A stretch of DNA of 64,000 nucleotides, from contig CM046847.1 in assembly GCA_025618425.1 (NCBI GenBank), positions 14,237,468-14,301,467 on the forward strand, in the 5' to 3' direction. The position numbers and the translations under genes were made by a program. This stretch comes from Heliocidaris tuberculata. Lineage: Eukaryota; Echinodermata; Echinoidea; Camarodonta; Echinometridae. Positions 26,001-41,000 of the stretch are shown here, in pieces. Below the pieces are notes generated by a model. The model was given only the letters and a program-made list of their open reading frames with translations, ran no database searches and had not been told where the DNA came from. How positions within the stretch are numbered: position 1 is the stretch's first letter; every line of letters starts with the position of its first letter.

Positions 26001-29000
26001 GTAATTTAATAGAAGAATTAAAACATGTTACAATCATTTCATGCAGGATTTAAAACGTGCCATTTAAGTGCACATGTTGCATAAAGTTGTAATTCCCCAG
26101 TGCCCCCTAGATTGATAAAGTTCATGATAAAATGCTGATTAGTCACTCCTGAGTCCTGACAACTTTCTGTCCCTTTCCAATTTGGTGTCATCCCTCAAAA
26201 GATTGTTTCGTCTGACTTTGGTTCTGGCTGACCTGTTTGGGGTTCCTTTTCTTGATTCGAATAGCTGATTTTCAGAAGGCACTACCTCCACACTTCAGTT
26301 CATGTCATTGTTGATCAAAGATTTAAACATCGGAACCCAAATTTTGATTTTATTGATTATAAAGCTTTTCTTTCTCACCCTCTCTTTCTCTCTCACTGTA
26401 CACCAACTTTGGCAGTAGGACTGCATGTATATTATAACAAATGTGACAATAATTCAGTTTTCTTCAAAGTTGCACATACCACCTTTTGGAGCTAACTACC
26501 CATTGTGTTGAGTCAACCCCCAGCAGCTATTTTTTTTAATCACAAAGCAATATGGGGTGCTGATATTGAGCGGAGTAGGGGAGTAGGAAAAGTAAGATTT
26601 CTAAAAACTTATTTGCACCATGAAGAGACTTATAAGGTTTCTAAGTTAAAACAAAAAATATAAGTACATTTTTTTTTTATGAGGCTCAATAAATTTCTTA
26701 ACATTTTAGTTCTACCCGAATTGTAGTTGAACAAAATAAATTAAAGTGAACATACATGTATGAGACTAGGTGAGGTAGGCAACAGGAATTTTAATGTCTG
26801 GGTGTGTAATGTGATAAATTGATTTCATAATTTGACAGACTTTTATTTGTATACCCTGGCTAAGTTATATGTTTATGATGCCAGTGTAGTCATCCATTGT
26901 TTCCCCCTAAATTCTCTTGCACCTTGTACTTCGGACATCAAGTAAACAAAACCTTTATGACTTCCTTCTTGAGGGATTTAGGGGTCAAACCTTATGATTC
27001 AAAGTTCATTATCTAGAAATCATCAACCCCACAACAAGGAAATAAGTTAGAGCTTGGGATCTTCGGGTACCCTCTTTTTTTTATCCCTTTTCCCTGAATG
27101 ATTGTAGGATATTTACATTTTTCTTGACCAGAATGTCAGAATGATCCTTATTCAAAGTGTAATCTAGAAATGGTTTTTAAGGAAATGCTGATGTAGGGAT
27201 TATTTGCAAGTATTTTTTATCTTTTATTTTTTATTCATTTTTTTTGTTGTTGGAGGTGTTAAATTGGTGTCGTAGTTGAGAGGTTTAAACACTTGACTGG
27301 GAATGCAAAGGTCATGGGTTCGATCCCTGACATGGGACTTATGCCCTTGAGCAAGGCATCTTATCAAAATTGTTTGGCATATTTGATTACCAATGTTTGT
27401 GTGTTTCGTAAAAAAAAAGTTGAAAGGGGGATAGTGAAAACTGAATTGAATAATAGTCCTGATTGATTAACTGCTTTATTGGTAGTTGATAATCACCTTG
27501 TATACTCAAATCATATTTCTAGTCTTTCATATTTTTGGCAATCCATTGGAATACTTGTAGAACATTGATATCAGAGGCATGCAAACAGTGGATTTGTCCA
27601 AAATCTATCAGATTCTTCACATTGTAAAAGTTCATTTGATGTCATGTTAAAAACAGTTAATGAATCCTCTCCCGGCAAAGAACTTTCAAAAATTATGAGC
27701 GGAGAATATTTCTATGCCCCCCCCCCAAAAAAAAACAAACAAACAAAAAAAACAAAACAACTCCAAAACAAAAAAACAAAACAGGATCTATCCTCTTAAA
27801 AAAAAAAAAATTAGTGATCAAGATACGATTTCATTTAAAAAGGTTTCTGATGTGAAAGTAAAAATTCTCATAAGTTTGATTATTGATATCCCCAGCTTCA
27901 GGGCACAGTATCGACCTTCCTAAATTTCCACTCAATCTTGTCATTAAAAAAAAGTTTATAAAGAGAGAGAAGTTTCCAGAAAGTAAGGGGTCGAGAAAGT
28001 TTCACAATCAATTCATGATATCCTCAGCCTCAGAGAACAGTACCAGCCCTTCCTAAATTTACATTTGCTTATCCTTGCATTTGTATCTTTTCATTTAAAA
28101 AGAAAGGGGGGAGGGTGCAGACAGTATGAGCAGTGAATTATTAAAGTCAACGTCAAAAGCCTCAAATAGTAGTATCTGCAGCTGCAGAGAACAGTATGCA
28201 AATTTACTCCATACATTCATATCGTTTATCAGTTTCTGCTGTCAGAGAGAGAGAGAGAGAGAGTGGTGGATGTCTCAAATAACAGTATCCTCAGCCCCAG
28301 AGAACAGTATCCACCCTTCCTACATTTCCTCTCTTCATGGAAAATGTGAAAACTCTTCTGTCAAAACTCTTTCTGTCATTAGGTTCACACGAAGGGAGCT
28401 AAACTTTAAGTGTCACTTGTAATTTCATGTAGTTATAGACTGTATGAACAGACTCATAGTTTTGAAACTTTAAGTTTACTTGTAGTTCTAGTCCTGTATT
28501 AAGACTGTTCATGTCCTGGATTGATTACATGTAGAGTGAATACATGTACTGCAGCAGAATATCTTCTTGGTTTATGGAGAAAAAAAAAAAATTTCATCAG
28601 TAATTTCCAAAGAGTATGCTGGACTCAAATGACAATACACATATAAGAGGAAAAATGTGGCATTTTTAGCTCAAAATAGCATTTCACATGAGATATTTCC
28701 ATGTCTTCAATTTGAATGATTATTGATCAACAAGATTATGCAACACCAAATGTGATACAGGGTAGATAAAGTTTCACATGACCTTTTTGCATTTTAAAGA
28801 TTTTAGAGCACAGAATGCGATTAATATTACGTATATATACATGTACATTTTGTACATTCATTTTTCGGGCAACCCTACAGCACTAATATCAAACAAACCT
28901 TTTTCACTTTTTATTAGTTATTGAAGAGAGAGAAATCCCTGTCATGTTTTGAAAAAAGTATAGCATGTATAGCGCAATCATAATCTTAGAAGGGAGTTAC

Positions 29001-32000
29001 TAGAAATTTGCTTTATGACATCCATTTTCTCTTTTTATTAGTTGATGAAGAGAGAGATATCCCTGTCATGTTTAAAACATAGTAGGACATGCATAGAGCA
29101 ATCATAATCTTAGAAGCAAGTTACCAGAAATTTGCTTTATGGCACGCACAACGATTTGTTCTTTGCAATTGTGTTGCACCCACTTTTTACAATTGTCATG
29201 TGAAAAACTAAAAGTTTAAAATCTATATTGCACTGTACTTCTTATTGCATAAATCCTGTTCATATCTGTTTTCAAGACATACCATTTAAAAAACAGATTT
29301 ACATGTATTTAGTGGCACAGCTGTAGAATCAAGAATTCCAAGTTGACCAATACAGGATATGGATTACTTCCCTACCTGAGACAAGAATCGCTAGGAAACA
29401 CGTCCCGCAGAACTTGGATGGACAAAGCGAGACTTACTGACGGGTCGCTCTGAGAGCACACTTCCTCCTCGAAGAGCTTCCGAGACAAAAGTTCAAAGAA
29501 CTTGGTTGTTTAGGAGAATAATTTCCGAGCCCACGGTTCTTTAACCCTGCCCATCAATCATATGGGATTGTCAAAAAGACAAATCAAATTATGTCGCTCA
29601 TTAGGGGGTAATTATGGCTGACAAAGTGATCCTGTCACTCTGATATTTGAGTGGCAAGAATAAAGCAGCCATAAATTGTTGTTTGTAAACTACATTTAGC
29701 TCTCTTTGACCTGTAAACATAAATACATAATGTACAATGTACCCGGTAGGTTGATACGAGGCAGGGTTTGACACTTGAAAGGGTCCATAAGAAAATGACC
29801 CCCCTGAAATTCACAGTGACCCCTAATTTTAAATTTCATTGAGATACTGTCTATGGCAGGAGTTGCAGGATCCAATGTTTTTGATAATCTTCTTAAATTG
29901 ACACCCTGTGCTTTTATCTTATTTTAGACGTTTACGTTCATTACGTCATTCAGTGATGTTGCTTTGGCTAGTTTAGCCTTTTCCACACTAACATCTCAGA
30001 ATTACATGTAGTTGCAATACGTGATAGTGACCGAAACGTTATCAGTATGCCACAAAGCAATTTCCTCAGGGCCTGGTAAAGCTAGGCTGAGCTGAATATT
30101 ACCAGTAATTAAAAAGTATGGATAAGCTACGTGTCAAGGATGGGTTACCTCCTAGCCAGGTAATTGCAGTATATACTGTTTGAAATAGTTTCCATGGTAA
30201 CACCACTTTCTCTCCTTGTACAAATTGATACAGTCTGCCTGGCTTGCAGAATGGTGCTGTAATGTACATAAATGGATGAATATGAGATGGTGGATCTGTA
30301 TTTAAAGTCAATTGAAAATGAATATTTTTTTTGTTGTGTTTGCTAAAATATCCCACAATTTGAATTTTAGATCAAAGTTAAAGATACACCTTAGAAATAA
30401 AATTACCAGACCTATAAAACTTATATTAATAGTCTCACCCATATGTGAATTTACATGGCTGCAAAGCACACATGTTGTATGCAGTCCAACATTTGAATAT
30501 TTTTTCCCCAAATTCTACTCTTAAACAGGTAGAAAGCATGTAGAAAATATTTTTTGTTTGACTCAGTATGCTTAAAAACGTACGTTTGGCTATACATGAA
30601 CATGCTTTTGTTTTGAAAAGTTCTTGCAGTCCTGTGTGTCTGGCACTGAGTCACACAGGATTAACATGCCTGGCCCTGTACTACACCACAGTCATCACAC
30701 CTTTGTAATGAATGAATGAATGATTGACATGTAATACATTCCATTAATCTACCCCTTATTAGTGGCATACCAGTACTAATATGATTACCTGCCCCAATAT
30801 ACTTGTAACAGCTTTGTTCATACTGTTCTATCGTTCAAGCAAACAGAGATGGTTTAATCGAGGAGTTCATATTTTTGAGGTTTGGAGTTCATGAGAAAAC
30901 CTGCTATTGGTGTTTTGGTAACAAAATGAGAGCTCAAATTCATCTGTAAAGAATGTATGAAAAAAATAATATTGATTTCTGCATAGCTCGACATTTCTAT
31001 CTTGGGTGACAAGTCATGGAAATGATCAATTATTATTTTTCAAGTACATGTAGAAACTGCTTTGATGGATTAATTGTTTACAGATTTATATCAAAAATAA
31101 TTTAGAAGTGAGAGTGTTGATAAATGTCACGTTTTGTTTTGTACAAGCAATTCAAGTCATGGGGCTGTCAGCTTTAATAGGCATTACGATTCTTGACTTT
31201 GCACGCTATCTTATTCTGTAATCTGTCAACTTAAGATTCGCATTCACAAGTTAAGTTTCATGACCAACTTTTTTTCTTATTCTACTTTTACTTTGAAAGG
31301 ACTGTTTCTGATTGCTCTCTGCATTACTGGAAGCTTTTCCACACATTCCTTTGTAAAACAGATACAAATTGTGGCATTCTGAAACTTCTTCAAAATGATT
31401 TATGGCCTATTCAAGAATTTCACCCCTCAAACAGGCTTGAAAATTTCAGTGTTTCTTGCATGATTTTTATAATCATCATCCAGGTCTTCAAACAAAATGC
31501 TACCTTATCAGGGCAGTAATGTTTAGCCTGGTGATAATATCCAAAGCTCTTTGGAAGCACATAAAATTGTATCGTCGTACTGCTGGCAGAAGGGTGTATA
31601 AGTGCGCTGTGCCATTCTGCTAAATGCAGACATGCCCTGTTGTGTTAAGCAGAATGTTGTTAGCATTAAAGTACCTGTAACTTCAAAAATATGTGCTTTT
31701 ATGTGATGGCGAACTACTAAAATTAGGTACCATCCATTTTCACCTTTTTATTAGTCGACAAAGAGAAAAATTCCTGTCATTTTTAAAAAGTGGTATAAGT
31801 AACATGTTAAGAACAATCAAAACCTTAGAAGCAAGTTGCCAGAAATTTACTGATGCCTTTCGATTTGCCAGCCACACGATGATATAATAATAATGTATTT
31901 CTATAGCGCATTTTAAATATACATGTTCAAATGTTATTAATGGAATAAGCGAGTTTTGAGAAGCTTTTTGAAGACATCCAGAGATTGTTGGTTACGGAGA

Positions 32001-35000
32001 ATTTGAGAGCAGTTTGGGAGCAACAGTTGAAAATGCTCCTGTCACCAAGTGTGGGCAGCATCCTGGGAGATGGATATTATGTATAATGTGATATGCACTA
32101 TACAAGAACAGAGTACTATTATTATTTAATTGTAATTAGCCTACTTGTATTCATACAACTTTCTTCCTTGTGTGATCATGGGATGAGCATACAGAAGGTA
32201 ATAAATTGAATAGATGAATTCTGAAGAATAAACATGACATCGGTAAAATATTTTTTTCTCTCTTTTTTCTTCTCATTCCTACTTGCAGTGCTGGTATGGC
32301 ATTCACAAACGTCTCCAATGAATTCCTGAAGACATCGGTGGACGTCTTTAAAGATACTGCAGACAGCACTCTTGGAGACCTAGAGTCATATTTCAGTGCA
32401 GTAAATGAGGTAAATTACACACGTCATATATTGAACTAGCCTTTTCAGTGGCAAATTGAATGGCAAACTGCATTTAAGGTACTTATGAACTACATACATG
32501 TACTGTACTATTATTTTGGGCTAAAATTATGAATACTGTTAAACCAGAAATTTTCACGTGCAGGAAATGTTCGCAAATTTCACAAGTGGAAAGTTACATG
32601 CCTGAAAATAATTGAATCACAATTAATTGACACAACACTATGTTTTTGAGATTTGTGATTGACCTAAAAATTGTTGTCATATACAATTTTCAAAAGTTTC
32701 ATGTCACAAATGTTTTGGGTTGTACAGTACAAGTATGTCCAATTTGTTATGCATAAAGATGAGTACTTAATATGAACAATGAATTTGAAAAAAAAAAAAA
32801 AAATCTACTTTGTGAATAATTTTTGCATTTTTTTGAGTTTGTTTGATAAATGCATAAACTAAGTAAAAGAAACGAAGTATATTGTATATTTTCTTTTTTT
32901 TTTTAACATACCGATCAAATTTTTGTTTGAAACTTTTCTATGTAATTTAGAGCATTTAGGACAGAATTGTGCATTATTGGAACCATGAATGATCTAACCA
33001 AATGATTGCATTTATCAATAAAATTCAAATATATGGTGATTAGAATAGTCTTAGATTTTCTGGGTAGATAGAATGCTGAAATACAGCAAGCTATTCTGAA
33101 ACTTCTTTACAGAAATAGATTGGTATTTAGAAATATGATTTCTTTATATCAGAATAATTTGGTCTTGAAATGAACTTATTTCTTTTTTTCCTTTTTTACT
33201 GTGTGTGATATTTTTGATTTCTCTACTTTACCCACAGCAAATTGAATACATGGTGGAAACAGAATATGGATATGTGGACACACTACTTACAGATAATTTA
33301 CAAGGTAAGTTGTTTCTGTGCTCAATTCTAGAGAACAGTTCAATGAATCATACATATTCTATAGTGGAGTACATGGTATTATTGTACAATTTTATTGCCT
33401 AATGCAAGGTTCGGCCAGCATTTGAAGTTTCCTAAAATTTGTTTCTCACTTTCTAACTAAATGCAATAGTTTTAATACTTATATGGTAAAATTAACTTGG
33501 GGACGATATGGTGGTACATGTATATGTAGTTATATGAAAAGTCTTTTTTGCCATGTAGAAATGTGGCTTGTGCTACGTTTTACTTGGACCTTACTTAGAC
33601 AGTGGATTTTGCAATGATATCAGATGATGCTTTTTTTTTTAAGGTGAAACCAACCATTTAGTGACATGTCATTTGTTTCTTTCTTTGCTACTTTAGACAG
33701 TATCATCTTGGCGATTAGTTTTTGTTTCTGTTTCAATAGGAAACCCATCATTGTTCTCATCCAATTAAATCTCCTTTGTTCTTTGGAAGTTACCTTGGAC
33801 AATATTATGTTGATTGATGGTTTTTGTGTTGCTATAGAAAACAAGCCAGCTCCATTTTAGTATTCTTTAGAAACCAGTTTAGGCAACAATGTACTGATGA
33901 GTTGTTTCTGTTTCGGCAGGATAGACTGTATACAAGTTTAGAGCAATTAATAGGGTTGCTGCATGGATGTACATGTATGTTTAAGCTTTTCATTTTTATC
34001 AGAGTGAGTTGCCAGCTTGGAAGGTGTTGAGCTGTTGAATAACCCATTCTGTGGCACCAAGTTTTGTGAACAATTATAGCCGGATTTTCAACATGAATTT
34101 TTAGTAAAGAATTTTTTTTTGAAAGTTTTGGTATCAATGCTATATTCAGAAAAAATATATTTCCTGGGAATATATACACTGTACTTCACAATACATTGAC
34201 CAGTTTGTGTCTAAACAAGAAACAACCAATTCTTTTAGTTCTGAAATACTGTATATGCCATATATTTCGCAGACATAATTTTCGCGAATAGGACTAACCA
34301 GACTCTTTCACGAGTGGTTAAATTCAGGATCGGGAAGTTCTGAAATTTACAAACAGCATTGATGATGCACTTTCGCAAAGTGAAGTGGTGAATTCAGTAT
34401 AAGCTTTTTCTACACAGTCCATATGCATACAGCCTCTCTGCGCTACAGTATAGCAGTGCTGAGATCGATCGGATACAGTACCAGTACTGGTAGGACAGCT
34501 GGCCGGCGTGTACGGACGCCCAGGTCAGACACACATCTACTGTTTATGAATTTTGGCAATATTTTAACGTGTTGTTGATTTCGCGACCCACTCGCGACTC
34601 ATGGAACTCGCGAAAATAAAACCCTCACGAAATATACATGTATGGCATATACAGTATTGTATGACAGCAGTTCATGGGCGGGTTTTCCATAAAAGGAGTT
34701 AAAACCTATATGTAGTCTGCAGGCACAGATTCTTTTTTGACACTTAAACACAATTCTATAAAGCCACAAGTTGACCATAAATTTGCCAGTCTCTTGCTGT
34801 GAGCAGCTATAGAACGGGGACTAGTACTAAAGTCGATCACGCAGGCTACAGTTCAGGCACTCTGTTATGCGACTGACGAGGGTTTGTCCCTGCAAACTGG
34901 CTAAAAACCCACCATCATCACTGAATGTACCTTATTCTAGTCACCTCAGCTGAAGTTGATCACCTGTTGTGTGGTATCTATCAACTCTTAGCATCGTGGT

Positions 35001-38000
35001 ACAAGTCGATTCGTTTCCTGCTTGAAGGCATCATGGCATCATGGACAGGGGGTTATCCTGTGTTTCGTCACATACCCTGTTCAGAATGAGGGAAAGTAAT
35101 GTCATCATGATCAATAGGAAGCTCTTTTGGCAGTTAGTTTCAATTCTTTCCCTAGTCATGCAGCAAAACTGACTCCTATTCGACCACTAATTCGCTGATC
35201 TTTGTAATGAAATTTTTAAATTTGATTTAAAATTCGGTCTCGTAGGTGTGCTTAAGGTGTACATGTATAAAATACAAGCTAGGATCTAATTCATGATTTA
35301 AACCAAGGTGTTTTGTTTGTCAATGGTTTAAAAAATGAATTTGTGCACAACTAAAAAAAAAAAATTTGTTAAAAACCTCAAAGATGTCAACTGTCCCTTC
35401 ATATTTTGTTGCATAGAGTAAGAAGGATAGTTAACATGTAGCTAAAGCTCATGTTTAGTTTTGGTAGCAAAAAGGAAATTGGAAAGAAACGTGCTGAATA
35501 TAGGCTTATGTTGTTCCCCTTGTATCAAAAGATATTTGTATGAGATCATTTGGTATACCATCCATGAATTCGGTGAATTTTAGTGTAAATATCTATAAGG
35601 AATGCTACATGTAGATCACGGCAATATACTGCCCTAAGCTAGGCCCTTTCCACCCCAACGGCTCCCCACACATTAATCCCGGGGCTTCGCAAGGAGATAG
35701 CATGTGTGTCTCTGTGTGTAGTTCCTCATAGGTTTTGCACACATTTATTGTGTACTGTGTACTGTTGTTGGGAGTTTATATCCCTGGCCCAGTATCTAAA
35801 TTATTTTTTACCTCTCATTTGTTTAGTATTCCACTTCAGGAGGTGAAATCTTCACAGCATCTTAGTATTGCTAGTATCTTGCTATTTATCAACAAAAATC
35901 CATGAAATCTGACGAAAAGTTTTTGAGGGCTTACCAAAACCATACATTACCTTCAGTGCCCTTTTGATAATTTTTACCATAAATTTTAAAGGACTTTTGC
36001 TTACAAGGGGAACGTCTGTCATGTTAAATTCCAACTTTCACTATGCCTACCTGAATATGAAAATGCAAATGATCTGTTCGTTATTTGATTTAAATATTGA
36101 AAAATGTCCAATCAGACTACATACAGATACATCCTACAAGTAGACCCTTTCTACTGGTGGAAAAAAAAATAAACATGCATGTACATGTACATGTACACTG
36201 TTTACTATTCTGCAATATTAATCACATATAATCATTTTACAGCATAAATCCAGACTGACACAGATGTAGGCTGTATGTATTTTCCTGGCACATCAAAATA
36301 GTCTGTCTCTCGAGTGTGAGTCTCCTGATGACTTTTGAAAGTAGAATGTCATGATGGAGTCGGCTGCTCATAAATCATTTCTTTCCTTTGTTACATTTGA
36401 CGGGTGCACAAAGATGACTGTTTGAACCAAGACTGATTGCGATGCAGAATGTCGTCAAAAAGATGTGTTTGAGTCCATAGTGTGTATGAATAATGGCTCT
36501 TAGTGTAAGTTCGGCCATTGAGGGGGCACCTGTGGGGAGGGGGGTGGGGGGAGAGTGATGTGAGTGTGTTGAAGGGGGTTCAATCTTACCCTCTCTTTCT
36601 TGCTTCCCCCTCTTCCTCTCTCTCTCTCTCTCTCTCTCTTTCATTTTGATTTGTTTTTTACCATTGGATTGGGGGTTGGGGGCACATGACTCTGTGCCTC
36701 CCTGTAGCTTCACTACTACATGTTTTTCTGGGATCTATTCAAAGATAACAAATTGCAAGTTGGGATGTGAGGGACTTTCTGCACATACTGGAGTGATGTA
36801 TGTTCATTTCATCAGTTGTGTTGGTCTGCTTCCAAGGCCTGGTTCTTTTATCATTTGGGACCTCGGTCAGGAAAAAATAGCATTTTTACAATTTCATATA
36901 TTGCAAAATTTTGCAATTTCTTTCAAAATCTGGTCACAGTTGGATCAGATGTGTAGCGGCCATTATCCTTGTGGTAAGAAGGTTGATAAGCTTGTAAACT
37001 CAAAGGGACCTATAGCACTGCTTTTGTATTTGAAGATTCGGGAATCACTGGTAGATAAATGCATCAATATGCATAGTGAGACTGGCAGAAAGATGATCCA
37101 GACAAGTTTGTTAGAGATTATGGTGAGAGGGAAGAGGGAAGCGAGATGGACAGAGAAAGAGAGAGAGAGAGAGAGAGGGGGGGGGGGGGGGAGGAGAACA
37201 AGGAAAGGGTAGAGAAAACTTGGTCATAGAGGGATAGAGGGGAAGAGAAAGAAAGAGAGAGGGAGAGAGAGGAAGGGAGAGAGACAGAGAGGAGGGTGGA
37301 GAGAGAGACATAAAGAGAAAGATTGAAGGGATTCCAGTGATGAATTGAAAGGCATGCAGATATAAAAATCAATAAGCTATCACACAGCACAGTCCAATAA
37401 AAAAACACCCAAGATGGTAAAAATTACAAAAAAATGATGGGGAAGAAAGAATCTGTCACGTCTGAGATACTAGAGATTCCAGATCCTCGATAATCCTAGC
37501 GGAAATTCTGAAGAAACGTAATCCTTTGCTTCAATTGAATTAAAATGTGCGGTATGTCACCCAGATGTAAACCTGAGGTCTATCGTGCATCTCATCTCCA
37601 AGATTGTTGGGGGTCTTTCTGCTGCGTGGGCCAACCCGTAAGACTGGTGTCGATGGAACGGAAATGGCTGCCCGGAGGGGCGCAGAGTGGTATTTCATTG
37701 TTCTCTGGTGATGATAAACAAGAATCTTATGTATCATGTCAAGTCATGATGTCACCCCATTGACTAACTTCCTAGGCTGCCCGAAGCCTCCATGACAAAT
37801 GTCATATTCACTTTTTTTGTCCGTTTCCAGCAAGGACATCTGATTCATGCCCTTTTCGCACCGGAAATCAAATCTTTCATGGCGACCGCATCCACGTACG
37901 GTGAGCTTAGAAACACGAGTTTGGTTATTATCAGGAAAGATGGTATTTCTTCTTGAGTGATAGATTTGCTGCCGGCAAGACAAACAGAATAGTTTAGTGT

Positions 38001-41000
38001 GGAATATCAAAGATCATTATCATGTTTGGAAGCTTTAGAAAAAGATTGGGGGGGGGGGGGGGGTGGAGGGGAGAAAAGTGGTGCTACCATCACAGGGATG
38101 ACTTATTAATTACATGTACTTCTTGAAACTCCTGAATATACTGCTCAAAAATTGTTTAGTAGCTGGGCTAGACTGCCTGGACATACATACATTATTTATA
38201 CTAGAAATTCTAAGATCATCAAAAAAAAAAAGAAGAAGAGAAAATGAAGGGGTTAACTTTACAGCTCATAAAGGAGGGGGATATTGATGGAAGGCAGTGC
38301 CAGCTTTATGAGTGAGGTGAGGTTCAATGTGAACAATCTATGAAACTTGTGAACTTTCACTTTGATATCAGAGATGAATAGGAATGCTGAACTTGTAACA
38401 GTGTACATGTATATAATGTATATGTATAAGATTATATATAGTTTTGGATCTAGGATGATTCATGGATCTTAGTTTTACGTATGTGTGAGTCATTCATAGA
38501 CTGAATGGATATATAATTTTGGGACTGTTGTTTGCTAAATCAACATCAAGGTAGACATGTATTTGTACAATCAACAAAAGATGAATATATATGTAGGTTG
38601 TTTTATTGTGGTGCATTGTAGATTCAAAGATTCAGTGCCATCAAAGAGCATGTATAGAACAGATGAACTTTAGATTGTCACTAAGTGGATTTGAAATGTC
38701 CAAGTAGGAAAGAAGAATTCTAGCGTACAGTGTAGTCAATTCTTATTTCCTTTGTGGAAATATGTTTGTAATAAGATGTACTAGCATTGCCATTGTGGTG
38801 TATTGGTGAAGGCTCTGTGCTCTCGTACTAGAGGTTCTGGGTTCGATCCTTGCTTGTTGCTTACATCCTCGGACAAGGTGTTTTGCCCACATTTGTTCTT
38901 CTCAACCCAGGTGTATTGAGTGGGTTCCTGGCAATGCTTGGGTAGTAATAATTGCAGGACCCTCAGGAAGAGAAGTATAAAATAATACTGATGAGCCTAA
39001 ATGGGTTAACAAGACTGTATTGTTATTATATTTATATTTAAATGGGGTTAGGAAAGCATTCAGCACCTTATTTTGTTTATATCGTTCAAACTGTTACAGA
39101 TACCTTACACAAAGTAGACATCCAAGCAAAACTATTATGTGAAAAATTATGAAAATTACATAATATGACCTCATGTTATTATTAGTTCATTTGGTTCAGC
39201 TGCTTAGAACTAGAAGTGCATTAACTCTATACTGCACATATATGTACATGATATGTTTTCTGACAGATATATCGTCAAGCTATAGAGATAGTTTTATTAT
39301 TTTTGCTATGTACTCTGAAACAATGAATAAGGAAGATATGTACTTAGTAAATTACTGAAAGATCAGGAATTTCTTTGTACAACTCAGTTTACATTGTACA
39401 AGACATTTTAGACAACATTTCTGGCTCTGTGACTGTACACATACTGTACATGTTATTGATAGGAAATTGTTTATTACAAAGTGAAGTCAGAACAAAAACA
39501 AAAAGGAAAAAACAAACAAAAACATTTATCAATAGTCATGTCGAATGATGTTTCATTTTTTGATAAATTGAAAAATAAAACAAACATGTCATATGGGTAA
39601 CATTTCATGACATTACCCCTTACCCTTCATATTTATTTCAACCAAGACCCTATGAAATGTGATAAGATATTAGTCAGGTTCACACAAAGGGAGCTAAACT
39701 TTAAGTTTCGCTTGTAGTTTCAAAATTTTAAGTTATCTTGTAGTTATTGACTGCCCTAACAAGGCCATAAATAATAATTCAAAAGTGTTATGATAATGTC
39801 ATGGAGTTATGGTGGATATGAGCGCTATATAAATATCCAATATTATTATTATTATTATTAATGTTTTGAAATTTCCCTTACCTTCATAAATTAGGCATGT
39901 GATTGTGATTTATACCTTCTATTTTATGATGTCATAAAGATTCGCTATTTTTGATGGAGCTCTTTTTCTGTAAGTAGGCCCGTCTTCATCAGCTCGAGTT
40001 TCCAAAATAGCCCACTAATTCTGATCCGGGAAACTAACCCGATCAGAACTAGCTCGAGCTAATTTGTAATGAAGACGCAATTAGCTAGCTATTTCATGGG
40101 TTTCTAGCTCGAGCTAGAAGCCTAAGTCAACTCGGGTGTTTTTGTGAAATAGCGCGCTATTTGGCAAATTAGCCCGCTAATTTGCAGGTGAAGATGCACT
40201 CGGGTTTTGACTCGGGTTAATTTATTCATGACACCAATCCTATTTTCCTTATGTATTTCTTGATTTTCTTCTCTCTTTCTATCTTTTCCTTATGTATTTC
40301 TTTGTTTTTCTTTCTTTCTTTTTTCTCCTTATGTATTTCTTTGTTTTCCCCATTCTTTATGCTTCTTTGTATTCTTATGTATTTCTTTGTTCTTCTTGCT
40401 ATCCTCTTTTCTTTATATATTTCTTTGTTTTCCTCCTCTCTTTTAATCTTTTCCTTATGTATTTCTTTGTTCTTTCTGTCCTCTTCTCTTTATATTTCCT
40501 TATGTTTTTCTTTCTATTCTATCTTTTTCCTCATGTATTTCTTTGTTTCTTATGTATTACTCTTTGTTTTTCCTTCTCTCTTTTTTCTCCTTATATATTT
40601 CTTTGTTTTCCCCATTATTCCTTTTTTCTATTCTAATGTATTTCTTTGTTCTTCTTTCTATCCTCTTCTCTTCATATGTATTTCCTTATTTTTCTTTCTG
40701 TTTTATCTTTTTCCTTATGTATTTCTTTGTTTTTCCTACTTTTTATTCTTCTTTCATTTCTTTGTCCTTCTTGTTATCCCCTTTTCTTTATGATTCTTTA
40801 TGTATTTCTTTGTTTTCTTCTGTCTTTTTATCCTTTCCTTTTGTATTTCTTTGTTTTCCTGTTGTCTACTCTTCTATCTATTCATATGTATTTCTTTGTT
40901 CTTCTTTTTATCCTCTTCCCTTTATATTTCTTTGTTTTCCTTCTCTCTTTTTATCTTTTCCTAATATTTCCTGATGTATTTCTTTGTTTTTCTTTCTATT

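Larger units (their letters stand above)
18586..32288 (+). other. Prominin intron 3 (13.7 kb)
   Basis: The donor is GTAAAT and the acceptor TACTTGCAG at 32288. Between the listed elements, the stretches 18586-19348, 19628-20430, 21356-23010, 25193-27264, 27451-28370 and 29150-31690 show AT-rich sequence with poly-A/T and short GA runs, and no coding signal that I can support. Confidence 0.75.

Noticed and set aside
27266..27337. Possible tRNA gene
   Set aside because: It has A- and B-box-like sequences but no pairing acceptor stem and a SINE-type body follows; treated as a SINE head.
37111..37408. Ser/Leu/Pro-rich minus-strand ORFs
   Set aside because: They are produced by a GA-rich purine tract without stop codons.
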